A stretch of 51,509 nucleotides of DNA from Spongiactinospora sp. TRM90649 (GCF_029382225.1 NZ_JARLTC010000016.1:1-51509); one strand, 5' to 3'. Positions 7,970-17,072 are shown, numbered from the stretch's first letter. Numbers and translations are program-made. The notes: a model not told the origin generated them from the letters alone.

Positions 7970-9178
7970 TCACGCGTCCCAGGTGACCGGCAGGCTCTTC
8001 AAGCCGTGGATGTCGGCGGTCTCCGGGCGCACGGCGACCTCTTCGGCCGGTACGGCCAGGCGCAGCGTGGGAAAGCGGTCGAACAGCGCGGGGAAGGCGA
8101 CCCGCATCTCGACGCGGGCGAGCTGCTGGCCCAGGCACTGGTGGACGCCGTGGCCGAAGGCCAGGTGCCCGCCGTCCTGGCGGCGCAGGTCGAGGGCCTG
8201 GGGGTCGGGGAAGCGCCCGGGGTCGCGGTTGGCGGTGTTGATGGACAGGACGACCGTCGTGCCGGCCGTGATGGTGTGACCGCCCAGCTCGACATCCTCC
8301 AGCGCGACCCGGAAGAACTGCTTGGCCACGCTTAGGTACCGCAGCAGCTCCTCCACGGCGTGGTCGGCGAGCGCGGGGTCGGAGCGCAGCGCCGCCGCCT
8401 GCGCCGGGTCGCGCAGCAGCGCGAAGGTGCCCAGCGCCAGCATGTTCGCGGTGGTGTCGAACCCGGCCGACAGCAGGATCAGGGCCATTCCCTGCAGTTC
8501 CTCGTCGGTCAGGTCGCCCTCGGTGAGGTCGCTGAGCACGTCGTCGGTGGGGGCGGCGCGTTTGGTGGCCACCAGCTCCGCGAGGTACTGCTGGACCGCG
8601 GCGTAGGACGCGAACAGTTCCTCGTCGCTCACCTCCCCGCCGAGGAACTTCTCGATGTGCCCGGAGAAGAAGTCCCGGTCCCCGTCCGGCACGCCCAGCA
8701 GCTCGCAGATCACGATGGCGGGGATGGGCCTGGCGAAGGCGGTCACCAGGTCGATGGGCGGACCGGCCTTGACCATGGCGTCCAGGTGTTCGGTGGTGAT
8801 CTGCTCGACGCGTTCGGTGAGCAGCCGCATCCGGCGGACGGTGAACTTCCCGACGAGCGGCTTGCGGTAGCGGCCGTGCCGCGGCTCGTCCATGAGCAGG
8901 AACTCGCCGGGCGGGGCCGGGGGGACCTCGATGTCGCCGTAGTCGATCAGCGGGTGGTGGCGCATCAGCTCCTTGCGCGAGCTGAACCGCGGGTCGGCCA
9001 GGACCGACCGGAGCAGGTCGAAGCCGGTGACCACCCACCCCTCGTGCCCGTCGGGGAAGACGAAGCGGCTGATCGGGCTGTGCTCGCGGGCCTCGACGAG
9101 CTCCTTGGGCGGGTCGAAGGGACAGCCGGCCTGGCGTGAGGTCGGCATCGCGGGGAGGGTGTGCAGAGGTTCGGTCAT
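7970..9178 (-). CDS. Cytochrome P450
   Basis: A 402-residue bacterial class I P450. The I-helix oxygen-activation motif is AGFDTT, the K-helix ExxR is EELLR, and the heme loop FGHGVHQCLGQQLAR carries the axial cysteine Cys348. It resembles the CYP105/CYP107 group that hydroxylates natural products and xenobiotics. The ATG at 9178 follows GGAAGGAAAGG. It is the third gene of a minus-strand operon, 26 bases after the ABC permease gene. No ferredoxin is adjacent; the nearest ones lie in the catabolic island. The context suggests modification and export of one hydrophobic compound, which is inference. Confidence 0.93.
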   Translation of the reverse strand: MTEPLHTLPAMPTSRQAGCPFDPPKELVEAREHSPISRFVFPDGHEGWVVTGFDLLRSVLADPRFSSRKELMRHHPLIDYGDIEVPPAPPGEFLLMDEPRHGRYRKPLVGKFTVRRMRLLTERVEQITTEHLDAMVKAGPPIDLVTAFARPIPAIVICELLGVPDGDRDFFSGHIEKFLGGEVSDEELFASYAAVQQYLAELVATKRAAPTDDVLSDLTEGDLTDEELQGMALILLSAGFDTTANMLALGTFALLRDPAQAAALRSDPALADHAVEELLRYLSVAKQFFRVALEDVELGGHTITAGTTVVLSINTANRDPGRFPDPQALDLRRQDGGHLAFGHGVHQCLGQQLARVEMRVAFPALFDRFPTLRLAVPAEEVAVRPETADIHGLKSLPVTWDA

Positions 9179-9204
9179 GACCTTTCCTTCCCATTCATAC
9201 GGGT

Positions 9205-9966
9205 TCAGGAGATCTTGCGGCGGTAGGTGTTCATGGCGAAGAAGTACGCGACGACGAGGATGCCGACGCACCAGGCGAGGGCGACCCAGATATCGGTGCC
9301 GACCGGGCGCTGGGCGAACAGGTCGCGGATGGCGTTGACGATGGAGGTCACCGGCTGGTGCTCGGCGAAGGCGCGCACCGGGCCGGGCATGGTGGTGGTG
9401 GGCACGAACGCCGAGCTGAGGAACGGCAGGAATACGAGCGGGTAGGAGAACGCGCTCGCGCCGTCCACGGACTTGGCGGTCAGGCCCGGGATGACGGCGA
9501 TCCACGTGAGCGCCAGGGTGAACAGGATCAGCATGCCCGCGACCGCGAGCCACGCGGACACCCCGGCCGCCGAGCGGAAGCCCATGAGCAGGGCGACGAG
9601 CACGACCACCACGAGCGAGATCAGGTTGGCCACCAGCGAGGTCAGCACGTGCGCCCACAGCACGGCCGACCGGGCGATCGGCATCGACTGGAACCGTTCG
9701 AAGATGCCGCTCTTCATGTCCTGGAACAGCCGGAATGCGGTGTAGGAGATGCCGGAGGCGATGGTGATGAGCAGGATGCCGGGCAGCAGGTAGTCCACGT
9801 ACGCGTCCGTGCCCGAGTTGATCGCGCCGCCGAACACGTAGACGAACAGCAGCATCATGGCGATGGGCATGATCGTGGTGGTGATGATGGTGTCCATGCT
9901 GCGCGTGATGTGACGCAGGGAGCGGCCCAGCAGGGCGGCGGTGTCGCTGAAGAAGTGCTTGGTCAT
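9205..9966 (-). CDS. ABC-2 type permease, DrrB-like
   Basis: A 253-residue ABC-2 permease with six hydrophobic segments, closest in pattern to the daunorubicin-resistance permease DrrB. Typical landmarks are DYLLPGILLITIASGISYTA, the cytoplasmic stretch DMKSGIFERFQSMPIARSAV and the extracellular loop SSAFVPTTTMPGPVRAFAEH followed by QPVTSIVNAIRDL. It starts 9 bases after the ATPase gene ends, so the two are surely made together. The substrate is likely a hydrophobic drug or secondary metabolite. Confidence 0.93.
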   Translation of the reverse strand: MTKHFFSDTAALLGRSLRHITRSMDTIITTTIMPIAMMLLFVYVFGGAINSGTDAYVDYLLPGILLITIASGISYTAFRLFQDMKSGIFERFQSMPIARSAVLWAHVLTSLVANLISLVVVVLVALLMGFRSAAGVSAWLAVAGMLILFTLALTWIAVIPGLTAKSVDGASAFSYPLVFLPFLSSAFVPTTTMPGPVRAFAEHQPVTSIVNAIRDLFAQRPVGTDIWVALAWCVGILVVAYFFAMNTYRRKIS

Positions 9967-9975
9967 CGTCGTTTC

Positions 9976-10740
9976 CTAGGCGCCGGTGCCGACGAGCGCG
10001 AGGAAGACGTCCTCAAGGGTCGGCTGCTTTTCCACGTATTCGACCTTGGCGGGCGGCATCATCTGCTTCAGCTCGGCCAGGGTGCCGTTCACGATGATCC
10101 GGCCCTCATGGAGGATCGCGATCCGGTCGGCGAGTTGTTCGGCCTCGTCCAGGTACTGCGTGGTGAGCAGCACCGTCGTGCCGTTCGCGGCGAGTTCCCG
10201 GACGGCCTGCCAGACCTCGATGCGCGCCTGGGGGTCGAGCCCGGTCGTAGGCTCGTCGAGGAAGACGATCGGCGGGTTCCCGATCAGGCTCATCGCGATG
10301 TCGAGACGGCGGCGCATGCCGCCGGAGTAGGTCGCGACCTTCCGCGCGCCGGCGTCGGTCAGCGAGAAGCGTTCGAGCAGGCCGTCCGCGATCCCGCCCG
10401 GGTCCTTGAGGTGCCGCAGCCGGGCGACCAGCACCAGGTTCTCCCGCCCGCTGAGGATCTCGTCCACGGCGGCGAACTGCCCGGTGAGGCTGATGGACTC
10501 CCGCACCTTCGCGGGTCGCGTGGCGACGTCGAGGCCGTTGACGGTGGCGGTTCCCCCGTCGGCCTTGAGCAGCGTGGAGAGGATCTTCACCACGGTGGTC
10601 TTGCCCGCCCCGTTCGAGCCGAGCAGGGCGAAGATGCCGCCCTTGGCGACGGTGAAGTCGACGCCGCGCAGCACCTTTAGCTGTTTGTAGGACTTCTCCA
10701 GGCCTTGTACCTGGATCGCCTGGGTGTTCTTTGCCGTCAT
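9976..10740 (-). CDS. ABC transporter ATPase, DrrA-like
   Basis: A 254-residue ATP-binding subunit. Walker A is GSNGAGKTT (about residues 38-46), the signature is YSGGMRRRLDIA, and Walker B is IVFLDEPTTGLD followed by the H-loop region TVLLTTQYLDEAEQLAD. The downstream stretch MPPAKVEYVEKQPTLEDVFL matches the C-terminal region of DrrA-type drug exporters, which act with a separate permease. First gene of the operon with the DrrB-like permease and P450. A 23-bp repeat array 34 bases upstream probably controls the operon. Confidence 0.94.
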   Translation of the reverse strand: MTAKNTQAIQVQGLEKSYKQLKVLRGVDFTVAKGGIFALLGSNGAGKTTVVKILSTLLKADGGTATVNGLDVATRPAKVRESISLTGQFAAVDEILSGRENLVLVARLRHLKDPGGIADGLLERFSLTDAGARKVATYSGGMRRRLDIAMSLIGNPPIVFLDEPTTGLDPQARIEVWQAVRELAANGTTVLLTTQYLDEAEQLADRIAILHEGRIIVNGTLAELKQMMPPAKVEYVEKQPTLEDVFLALVGTGA

Positions 10741-10773
10741 CAGACCGTCCTGTCCCTTCTTCTCGGCGAACAG

Positions 10774-10840
10774 GTACTAAGTGATGCTGACTACCGGTAC
10801 AAAGTAACACCGACTACCAGTACTTAGCAATGCCGAGTAC
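10774..10840. repeat. 23-bp direct repeat array (operator-like)
   Basis: Two full units of 23 bases start with GTAC at 10774 and 10797 and share 15 of 23 positions (pattern GTACnAAGTnA.nC.GACTACC.). A third, shortened unit starts at 10820 (GTACTTAGCAATGCCGA) and a fourth GTAC begins at 10837. The array lies just upstream of the DrrA-like ATPase gene in the position of a promoter, and looks like tandem binding sites for a repressor or activator. Confidence 0.6.
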
Positions 10841-10956
10841 TCGGCCTCCGACGTGCCCCCGCGCCGACCTCCTCCAGGGCCAACGCCGAAAGCCTGGCGA
10901 CCGTCGATCGTCACCAGGCTGGATTCGTCACTCACTCAGCACGGCCGGGCATGGGG

Positions 10957-10992
10957 CGGGGTGGCCCGGGCCGCGCCGCGCGGGCCACCCCG
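10957..10992. terminator. Strong hairpin downstream of hemopexin-like gene
   Basis: Arms CGGGGTGGCCCG (10957-10968) and CGGGCCACCCCG (10981-10992) are perfect reverse complements around a 12-base GC loop. It lies 20 bases past the 3' end of the minus-strand gene at 11013, so it probably terminates that transcript; no U-tract follows. Confidence 0.65.
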
Positions 10993-11012
10993 TATCTACG
11001 ACCGCCGGCCGG

Positions 11013-11762
11013 TCAGCCGGTGGCCCGCCAGTTGTTCAGGAACGGCCACTTGGCGTCGAGATTCACCAATTCGACGATCCTTCTGTCGGAGAAGATGACG
11101 CGCTCGTTGTCCTTGTAGTAGCTGATCTTCGGACGGTTGTTCTCCCATTCCAGGGAGACGTCGTCGAGGTCGCTGTGGAAACGTTCTGGCAGGAAGGTGT
11201 TGTTGGCGAGCGGCACGCTCGGAGCCTCGAAGGCCCCGTCGAACAGGAACGTGGCGAGCCCGCCCCTTACCGCGTAGCGCCGGATGCGGCCGTCGAGCGG
11301 GTCGTTGAAATCACTGATCCCGTCGTACGGGGTGGGAATGAAGAAGGGCCCGGTGATGATGCCGCTGTCCTCGAAAGTGATCGCCTGGTTGCCCTTGGTC
11401 CAGGTGTGCCGCCAGCGGAATCCGGGGCCGCTGATGGCGATTCCGGCCGAGTCCACATCGTGGGTGAACTGCTCGGGCAGGAACGGCCACTTCTCGCGAA
11501 TCGTGCGCGGCCCCTCGATGAGGCCGCGGTCGTTATAAATGGCGTACTTGTCGCCGATCAAGGCCAGGTGCTTCCATACGTTGCGCTCGTTCACGGTGGT
11601 GACCGCGTCGAAGTCGCGCAAGGCCGACGCGGACGAACGCGCGGCGGACGCGGATGCGGACGCCGGTGCGGGCGCGGCCATCGTGCCCGCCGCGAGCGCG
11701 GCGACCAGGAGGGATGCCAGCCGCCACCGTCGAGGCAGGGACCTTACGTGCTTGTCACGCAC
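11013..11762 (-). CDS. Secreted hemopexin-repeat-like protein
   Basis: A 249-residue exported protein. The N-terminus has a basic stretch then LASLLVAALAAGTMAAPAPA, a Sec signal peptide with cleavage near residues 32-38. The mature part reads as four blade-like units, each with an aromatic beta segment and a capping turn: LALIGDKYAIYN to REKWPFLPEQF, then the unit ending SDFNDPLDG, then ATFLFDG to TFLPERF, then ISYYKDN to DAKWPFLNNW. The [WT]-F-L-P-E-[QR]-F cap recalls hemopexin repeats, which form four-bladed propellers. GTG at 11762 is preceded by GGGAG. Ligand unknown. No operon partner on this strand. Confidence 0.65.
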   Translation of the reverse strand: MRDKHVRSLPRRWRLASLLVAALAAGTMAAPAPASASASAARSSASALRDFDAVTTVNERNVWKHLALIGDKYAIYNDRGLIEGPRTIREKWPFLPEQFTHDVDSAGIAISGPGFRWRHTWTKGNQAITFEDSGIITGPFFIPTPYDGISDFNDPLDGRIRRYAVRGGLATFLFDGAFEAPSVPLANNTFLPERFHSDLDDVSLEWENNRPKISYYKDNERVIFSDRRIVELVNLDAKWPFLNNWRATG

Positions 11763-11872
11763 TTGCCACTCCCATCAATGAGTCGATTGCTCCATCGAAC
11801 GTCGGGAGATATTCGTGTGAAGAAGCGCGGCGGATGAGACGTGACTGAATTCGGTTTTCCCGCCGAAGCCGG

Positions 11873-13663
11873 TCAGGCCGTTTCGGCGCTCAGGGCCCCA
11901 GCCACGGAACGGCGGGACGCCAGGCGCGCGGGCAGGGCGGTGAGCACCGCCGTCACCAGGAGGGTCGCGAGCGCGACGCCGAGCAGCCAGGCGAGCGGGG
12001 GTTCCACCGCGTTGCGGGCGGCGAAGAACGAGTGCAGGCCCATGCCCAGCGGGACGCCGATGACCGCGCCCGCCGACGCGGGCAGGAGCTGGGCGATGGC
12101 GAGTCCCGAGGTGATCTGCCCAGGGGTGGCGCCCAGCGTACGGGCGATTGCCATGCTCGCCCGGGCCTCCATGGCGGTGGTCCAGGTGAGCGTGATGGTG
12201 TTCACGACGGCGAGGACGATCAGCAGGGCGGTGACCGCCAGCATCAGCCGGCGGTCGTGCTCGCCGCGCAGGTTGGGCAGGACGGCCGAGCCGTCCAGGC
12301 CGTAGCCCCGCTCGGCCTGGACGCGCAGGGTCAGCAGCGCGACGAGCGCGATCACCGTGGTGGCGGTGGACCACACCTGCGGCACGGCACGGCCCGGCCT
12401 GCGGGCGGTCAGCCGCAACCCGAGCAGCAACGGCGTGGGCAGCAGCGCGGACAGCGCGGTCAGCCACGGCCGGTGCCGGGGCTGGTGCGCGGTGGTGATC
12501 AGCGCCGTGACGGTGGCCGCGCGGGTGGCGCGCAGCGTGGGGCTCAGCGTGGACAGCAGCGCCACGGCCACGGCGAGGACGGTCGTGGCGGCGATGGTGG
12601 CTCCGCCCGGCCCGGCGACCTCGCCGATCCGGCTGGCGGTGGGGCTGGCGACGGCGGGGGCGGCCAGGCGGGCGATCACCAGCCCCAGCGCGTCACCGGC
12701 CAGCGCCAGTGCCAGGTACTCGGTGAGCAGGACGGTGGCGATCAGGCCGGGCCCGGCGCCGACGGCCTTGAGCAGCCCGGCCCGGCGCGTCTGCTCGGCG
12801 GCGCGTCCCGCCGCCAGCGCGACCACCCCGGCGACGGCCAGCAGGCCGAGCAGCCAGCCGCCGACGACCAGGATCGGCTGGCTGTTCCGGAGAATGACCA
12901 TGTCCTGAAGGGCCTTGAACTGCCAGGAGTGGAAGTTGATCCTGACCTCGGCGCTGCGGTGGGCCTCGCGAAATGCCTCGGTGGCGGCGGGATCGCGCAG
13001 TTTGAGGTCCACGGCCGTGGTCACCGGGAGATCGTGGGACGACGCCAACGCCCGCGCGTCCGGCCGGGTCATCCAGGCCAGGCCGGAGTAGTCGCTGGCG
13101 CCGCCGTACGGGCCGACCTGGGCCGCCCACGGGTAGATCGAGGTGGCCGCCGTGACGGCGATCCCGACGACGGGATACGACCGGCCGGCGATGGTGACGC
13201 GGTCGCCGACGCCGGCGCCCAGCGCGGTGGCGAAGCCGCGTTCGAGGACCGCGCCGCCGGGGCGCACCCACCGCCCGGAGGTCACCAGCGGCCGATCGAC
13301 CGCGCCGGGCGTCTCGGCGACGCCGTGCACCACCACCGGAGACGACCTGGCGCCCCGTGCGGTGAGGGTGGAGTAGACGATGCGGTAGGGGCCGTGGTGG
13401 GCGACCACCTCGGGAGCGTCCGCCAGCGCGGCCAGGGCCGAGGTCACGGCCGGGCCGGTGTCGCCGGAGAGCGCCACCACGTCCGGCCCGGCGGTGGCCG
13501 CGCGGGTCTGCTCGTACAACGCGTCGCTCGCGCCGCGCAGGGACAGGCCGAGGCCCAGCGTGGCGGTGGCCACGGTCACCGCGAACAGCAGCATCGCGGC
13601 CTGGGCCCGGTGCCGGCGCAGGTCGGCCAGCACCAGGCGCGCGACGAGCACGGCCGGGCCCAT
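11873..13663 (-). CDS. FtsX-family ABC transporter permease
   Basis: A 596-residue permease of the MacB/FtsX type. A first membrane helix near residues 22-42 (AAMLLFAVTVATATLGLGLS) is followed by a large extracytoplasmic domain of about 220 residues, a block of helices beginning VGGWLLGLLAVAGVVALAAG, and a second FtsX-like block at the C-terminus with MEARASMAIARTLGATPGQI in its cytoplasmic loop. It lies 5 bases behind the ATPase gene, forming a PadR-ATPase-permease operon. Such transporters move lipids, peptides or antibiotics, or transmit force across the membrane rather than pump. Substrate unknown. Confidence 0.92.
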   Translation of the reverse strand: MGPAVLVARLVLADLRRHRAQAAMLLFAVTVATATLGLGLSLRGASDALYEQTRAATAGPDVVALSGDTGPAVTSALAALADAPEVVAHHGPYRIVYSTLTARGARSSPVVVHGVAETPGAVDRPLVTSGRWVRPGGAVLERGFATALGAGVGDRVTIAGRSYPVVGIAVTAATSIYPWAAQVGPYGGASDYSGLAWMTRPDARALASSHDLPVTTAVDLKLRDPAATEAFREAHRSAEVRINFHSWQFKALQDMVILRNSQPILVVGGWLLGLLAVAGVVALAAGRAAEQTRRAGLLKAVGAGPGLIATVLLTEYLALALAGDALGLVIARLAAPAVASPTASRIGEVAGPGGATIAATTVLAVAVALLSTLSPTLRATRAATVTALITTAHQPRHRPWLTALSALLPTPLLLGLRLTARRPGRAVPQVWSTATTVIALVALLTLRVQAERGYGLDGSAVLPNLRGEHDRRLMLAVTALLIVLAVVNTITLTWTTAMEARASMAIARTLGATPGQITSGLAIAQLLPASAGAVIGVPLGMGLHSFFAARNAVEPPLAWLLGVALATLLVTAVLTALPARLASRRSVAGALSAETA

Positions 13664-13668
13664 CGCGG

Positions 13669-14418
13669 TCAGCCCTCCAGCCCGATCAGCCCGGCGAGCC
13701 CGCCGAGCCCGCGCTGGTGGGATCCGGCCAGCCAGGCGTCGTCGACGAACATGCCGTCACGCATCGAGATCAGCCGGTCCGCCGTGGCCGCCACCCGCTC
13801 GTCATGCGTGACGATCACCAGGGTCTGCCCGGCGGCGCGCAGCTCTTCGAAGATCCGCAGCACGTCGAGCGTCGCGGCGGTGTCGAGGTTGCCGGTCGGC
13901 TCGTCGGCCAGCACGACCAGCGGTTCGTTGGCCAGCGCGCGGGCGATCGCGACCCGCTGACGCTGCCCACCCGACAAACGTGACGGCAGGTGCCGGGCAC
14001 GGTCGGCGAGCCCGACCCGTTCCAGCAGCAGGCTCGCGCGCCGCCTGGCCTGACGGCGCGAGCACCCGGCCAGCAGCGCGGACAGCTCCACGTTCTCGGC
14101 CGCCGAGAGCTCCTCCACCAGGTGGAACGCCTGGAAGACGAACCCCACCGACCGGCGCCGCATGCGCGCCAGCGCCCGCTCGCTCAGCGTGTCGACGCGC
14201 CGCCCGGCCACCCACACCTCTCCGTCGCTGGGCCGCTCCAGGCCGCCCAGCATGTGCAACAGGGTGGATTTCCCGCAGCCGCTGGGGCCCATGACCGCCA
14301 GCGTCTGCCCCTGAGGCACCTCCAGGTAGATCTCGTCCACCGCGCGGACCCGGCTCTGCCCCTGGCCGTGCGTCTTCGTCAGACCATGGGCCACGAGCGC
14401 GACGTTCGACACGTTCAT
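13669..14418 (-). CDS. ABC transporter ATPase, MacB/LolD type
   Basis: A 249-residue nucleotide-binding subunit. Walker A is GPSGCGKST (about residues 43-51), the signature is LSGGQRQRVAIARAL, and Walker B is LVVLADEPTGNLD, with the H-loop in LVIVTHDE. The EPTGNLD form and the phrase MRRRSVGFVFQAFHLVEELS are typical of the MacB/LolD/FtsE group that partners FtsX-like permeases. Its ATG overlaps the PadR stop by 4 bases (ATGA), indicating translational coupling. Probably repressed by the PadR protein. Confidence 0.95.
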   Translation of the reverse strand: MNVSNVALVAHGLTKTHGQGQSRVRAVDEIYLEVPQGQTLAVMGPSGCGKSTLLHMLGGLERPSDGEVWVAGRRVDTLSERALARMRRRSVGFVFQAFHLVEELSAAENVELSALLAGCSRRQARRRASLLLERVGLADRARHLPSRLSGGQRQRVAIARALANEPLVVLADEPTGNLDTAATLDVLRIFEELRAAGQTLVIVTHDERVAATADRLISMRDGMFVDDAWLAGSHQRGLGGLAGLIGLEG

Positions 14419-14948
14419 CCGTCCTCGGTTCCGTGGCCGGCCCCGGACCAGGCCCGCTCGCAGACGTCCAGCCAGCGCAGGTCGGCCCGCAACCGCAGCG
14501 TGACCCCTTCCAGCAGCGGCGCGGCGGGCGAGCCGGACGGCTCGGCCAGTGCCGCCCGCTGCACCTCGCGCAGGTGGCGCAGCAGTTCGCGGCGCTGCGC
14601 CGCCACCAGTTCCACCGGGTCGGCCAGCCGGGCCGCCGCCGCGGCGGCGAGCTTCAGATGGAACTCCGCCAGGTCCGGCTTCGGCCAGCCCACCTCGGCC
14701 AGCCAGGCGGCCACCCGCCGCTGCCCGGCGGGCGTCAGCGCGTAGATCTTGCGCTCCGGCCGCTCGGGCAGGCCGTCGGCCCGCTCACAGACGACGAGCC
14801 CCGCGCGCTCCAGCCGGGCCAGCGTGACGTAGATCTGGCCGCGGTTCATCGACTCGCCCAGCGGGCCTAGCCCGCGCCGCAGCCGGGCGTGCAGGTGGTA
14901 GCCGTGCGACGGCTCCTTGGCGAGCATCGCCAGCACCGCGTCCTGCAC
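14415..14948 (-). CDS. PadR-family transcriptional regulator
   Basis: A 177-residue PadR/Vir-family regulator. The winged helix-turn-helix occupies about residues 1-85, with KEPSHGYHLHARLRR and the wing region RKIYALTPAGQRRVAAW; the remaining helices form the dimerisation domain. The GTG at 14948 follows GGGGGAGAT. It leads the operon with the ABC ATPase and FtsX permease. PadR proteins often repress an adjacent exporter until a ligand binds, and an inverted repeat GGCTAA-N10-TTAGCC lies 20 bases upstream. Confidence 0.92.
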   Translation of the reverse strand: MQDAVLAMLAKEPSHGYHLHARLRRGLGPLGESMNRGQIYVTLARLERAGLVVCERADGLPERPERKIYALTPAGQRRVAAWLAEVGWPKPDLAEFHLKLAAAAAARLADPVELVAAQRRELLRHLREVQRAALAEPSGSPAAPLLEGVTLRLRADLRWLDVCERAWSGAGHGTEDG

Positions 14949-14968
14949 GCCATCTCCCCCTAACGGTT

Positions 14969-14990
14969 GGCTAATAGATAGCGGTTAGCC
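14969..14990. promoter_or_regulatory. Probable PadR operator
   Basis: Perfect 6-bp arms GGCTAA (14969-14974) and TTAGCC (14985-14990) flank a 10-bp spacer. The site is AT-rich relative to its surroundings and sits just upstream of the padR-like start, where autoregulation would act. Confidence 0.5.
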
Positions 14991-15014
14991 ATAGGCGGTG
15001 TCAAAGCGCGCGGC

Positions 15015-17072
15015 TCAGGAGGATCGGGACGGCGGTGCGCCGGTGCCGTACAGCTCGCGGTGCCAGAGGTCGGCGCAGACGCGGGCGATGCCGGACCTCA
15101 CGTGGCGGCGGTAGGTGGTGAAGGGAAGGCCGAGTCGTTCCGCCGCGAGTTCCCGGGTGGGCGTGCCACGGAGGAAGGTCACGGACAGCGCACGGTGGAA
15201 CTTGACCGAGCGCGGATCCTCACGCAGATCGTCCACGGCCTGGCGGAGCAGGTCGCTCAGCGCCGTGGCCGGGTTCTGCCCGGTCCGCTCGGCGATCAGC
15301 CTGGTGCGCGTCAGCGGGGAGGCGGCCAGCGCGTCCAGCCGCGACAACTGGCGCAGCGCCTTGCGCACCGCCTCGGCGAACTCGGTCTGGGACAGCACCG
15401 CCAGCTTCGCCGTCGTGGCTGCCGGGCCGCTCGCGGGTCCCGTGGCGAGCCGCCGGTTCATCCGCTCCAGCCACGCCCGCGCCGGCATCGCGCGCCAGTC
15501 GTGCGCGAACAGGGCGGACGCGTCATCGCCCGGTGATGGCCGCTCGGAGATGTCACGCATGCCGTAGTGCCGCCGCAGACGATCCACCCACGCCCGGTCC
15601 GGATGCCGGATCTCGATGTACGACCAGGCCATCCGCTCGGAGCGCAGGCAGTTGCCGATCACTCGCCACTGGATCGAGTCCATCACCTGCTGGTTCCCGC
15701 GATACGACGGCGGCGCCCAGGTCCGGCCGACCGCCAGGTGCTCACCGGCGCGCAACGGTGTGGTGGCACGCGCGTGCGCCCACGTCGCGGCCACGACGGG
15801 ATCGGCCGTCACCTCCTCCTCGTCGAGTTCCGTCAGCCGCAGCCACGCGGAGAAGGCCACCGGCTCCCCGGTCTCGGTCCGCCGGTACAGGCGGAACGCC
15901 TCCGGCTGACGTTCCGCCCAGAAGGCGGCACAGGCCGCCGACTCCGCCCCCTCCGCCGCCCTGGCCACGCGGAGCAAGGTGGGAATGTCCTCCTCCCGCA
16001 GCACCTCTTCATGGAATTCCCGGACTTCCTGGAATTCGCCCCCCTTGTCGCGGTGCAGGTAGAGCAGTGCCGCCACCGCGCCGAGCACGTCCGCGTCGCC
16101 GGCCGTGCGCACCCGCTCCACCAGGTGCGCGTGCACGCGGTCGTGCGTCAGCGAGTACGCCTCGGGGTCCCGCCATCGCAGATCCGCCTCCAGCACCTCC
16201 CGCGCCACGTCGTGCGGAGACAGCCCGAGCGCGCTCGACTCCACGAACGGCAACCGCCGCAGCCACCGGAACAACGCCCCCGCGTCCTCCGGCGCGGCCG
16301 GTCGCAGCGCCGCCCGCAGCAGGTCCTCGGTCGTCCGGTACGCGTGCGCGCAGATCTCCAGGGCGCGCCGGTGCGCCGCCGAAGGCGACTCCCCCACCAC
16401 CTCGTCCAGCAACGTGGCCACCACCTGCTGATCCGGCGTCCACGGCCTGCCGGGCCCGCCGTCCTTCACGGCCACGGCCGCGCCGAGCAGCAGCGCCAGC
16501 GGATGACCACCGGCGAACGCCAGCAGCGGCTCGCGCGACTCGGCCGGTACCCCGCAGGAGTCCAGCAGGGCCTGCGCGTCTCCGGCCCGCAGGTCGCGCA
16601 GCGGCAGCACCCGCAGGGCCCCCGCCCATCCCGGATCCGCCTGCCACCGCATGTCCGGCGGGTTCCGCCCGGCGATCACCACCAGCGCCCCCATCTGCAC
16701 CCGGGGCAGGAACCGCTCACGCAGCCATTCCGCCAGGCCCCGGACTCGATCGAGGTCGTCGATCAGCAGCACGGCGTCCCGGTCGCGAAGCACCCAGTCG
16801 GCCTCGGCCCCGGAGACCGCCGGCCCCAGCACGCGCCCGTCCACCATGGACACCGGCCGCCCCGCCACCTCGGCCTCGTGCGCGAACCGCCGCAGCAGGG
16901 CCGACTTCCCTATGCCGCCCGGGCCGTGCACGTACAGGACGCTGTAGCCGCCGCCGTACAGCGCCGCTTTGAAGATCGCGAGCTCTTCCTCCCGCCCGGC
17001 GAACGCCGTCTCGCGCGCCGTGCGCAGACTCCGGCCCAGCGATCCGAGCTCGTTGTCACTTGCCGATGACAT
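15015..17072 (-). CDS. STAND-like ATPase with C-terminal HTH-like region
   Basis: A 685-residue protein. A GRxxE segment (FAGREEELAIFKAALYGG) precedes the P-loop VHGPGGIGKSALL (Lys56), and Walker B is AVLLIDDLDRV, the arrangement of AAA/STAND signalling ATPases. A long helical middle follows. The last ~60 residues (FLRGTPTRELAAERLGLPFT, then YRRHVRSGIARVCADLWH) look like a sigma-region-4-type helix-turn-helix, suggesting DNA or partner binding. The ATG at 17072 is chosen because the preceding gene's frame differs and an AAAGGGGG site precedes it. It overlaps the VanY-type gene by 17 bases, so the two products should act together. Role unknown. Confidence 0.8.
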   Translation of the reverse strand: MSSASDNELGSLGRSLRTARETAFAGREEELAIFKAALYGGGYSVLYVHGPGGIGKSALLRRFAHEAEVAGRPVSMVDGRVLGPAVSGAEADWVLRDRDAVLLIDDLDRVRGLAEWLRERFLPRVQMGALVVIAGRNPPDMRWQADPGWAGALRVLPLRDLRAGDAQALLDSCGVPAESREPLLAFAGGHPLALLLGAAVAVKDGGPGRPWTPDQQVVATLLDEVVGESPSAAHRRALEICAHAYRTTEDLLRAALRPAAPEDAGALFRWLRRLPFVESSALGLSPHDVAREVLEADLRWRDPEAYSLTHDRVHAHLVERVRTAGDADVLGAVAALLYLHRDKGGEFQEVREFHEEVLREEDIPTLLRVARAAEGAESAACAAFWAERQPEAFRLYRRTETGEPVAFSAWLRLTELDEEEVTADPVVAATWAHARATTPLRAGEHLAVGRTWAPPSYRGNQQVMDSIQWRVIGNCLRSERMAWSYIEIRHPDRAWVDRLRRHYGMRDISERPSPGDDASALFAHDWRAMPARAWLERMNRRLATGPASGPAATTAKLAVLSQTEFAEAVRKALRQLSRLDALAASPLTRTRLIAERTGQNPATALSDLLRQAVDDLREDPRSVKFHRALSVTFLRGTPTRELAAERLGLPFTTYRRHVRSGIARVCADLWHRELYGTGAPPSRSS

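Noticed and set aside
12032..13960. 642-codon plus-strand open frame
   Set aside because: It is antisense to the FtsX permease and its ATPase; composition (Gln, Gly, Arg) is that of a shadow frame.
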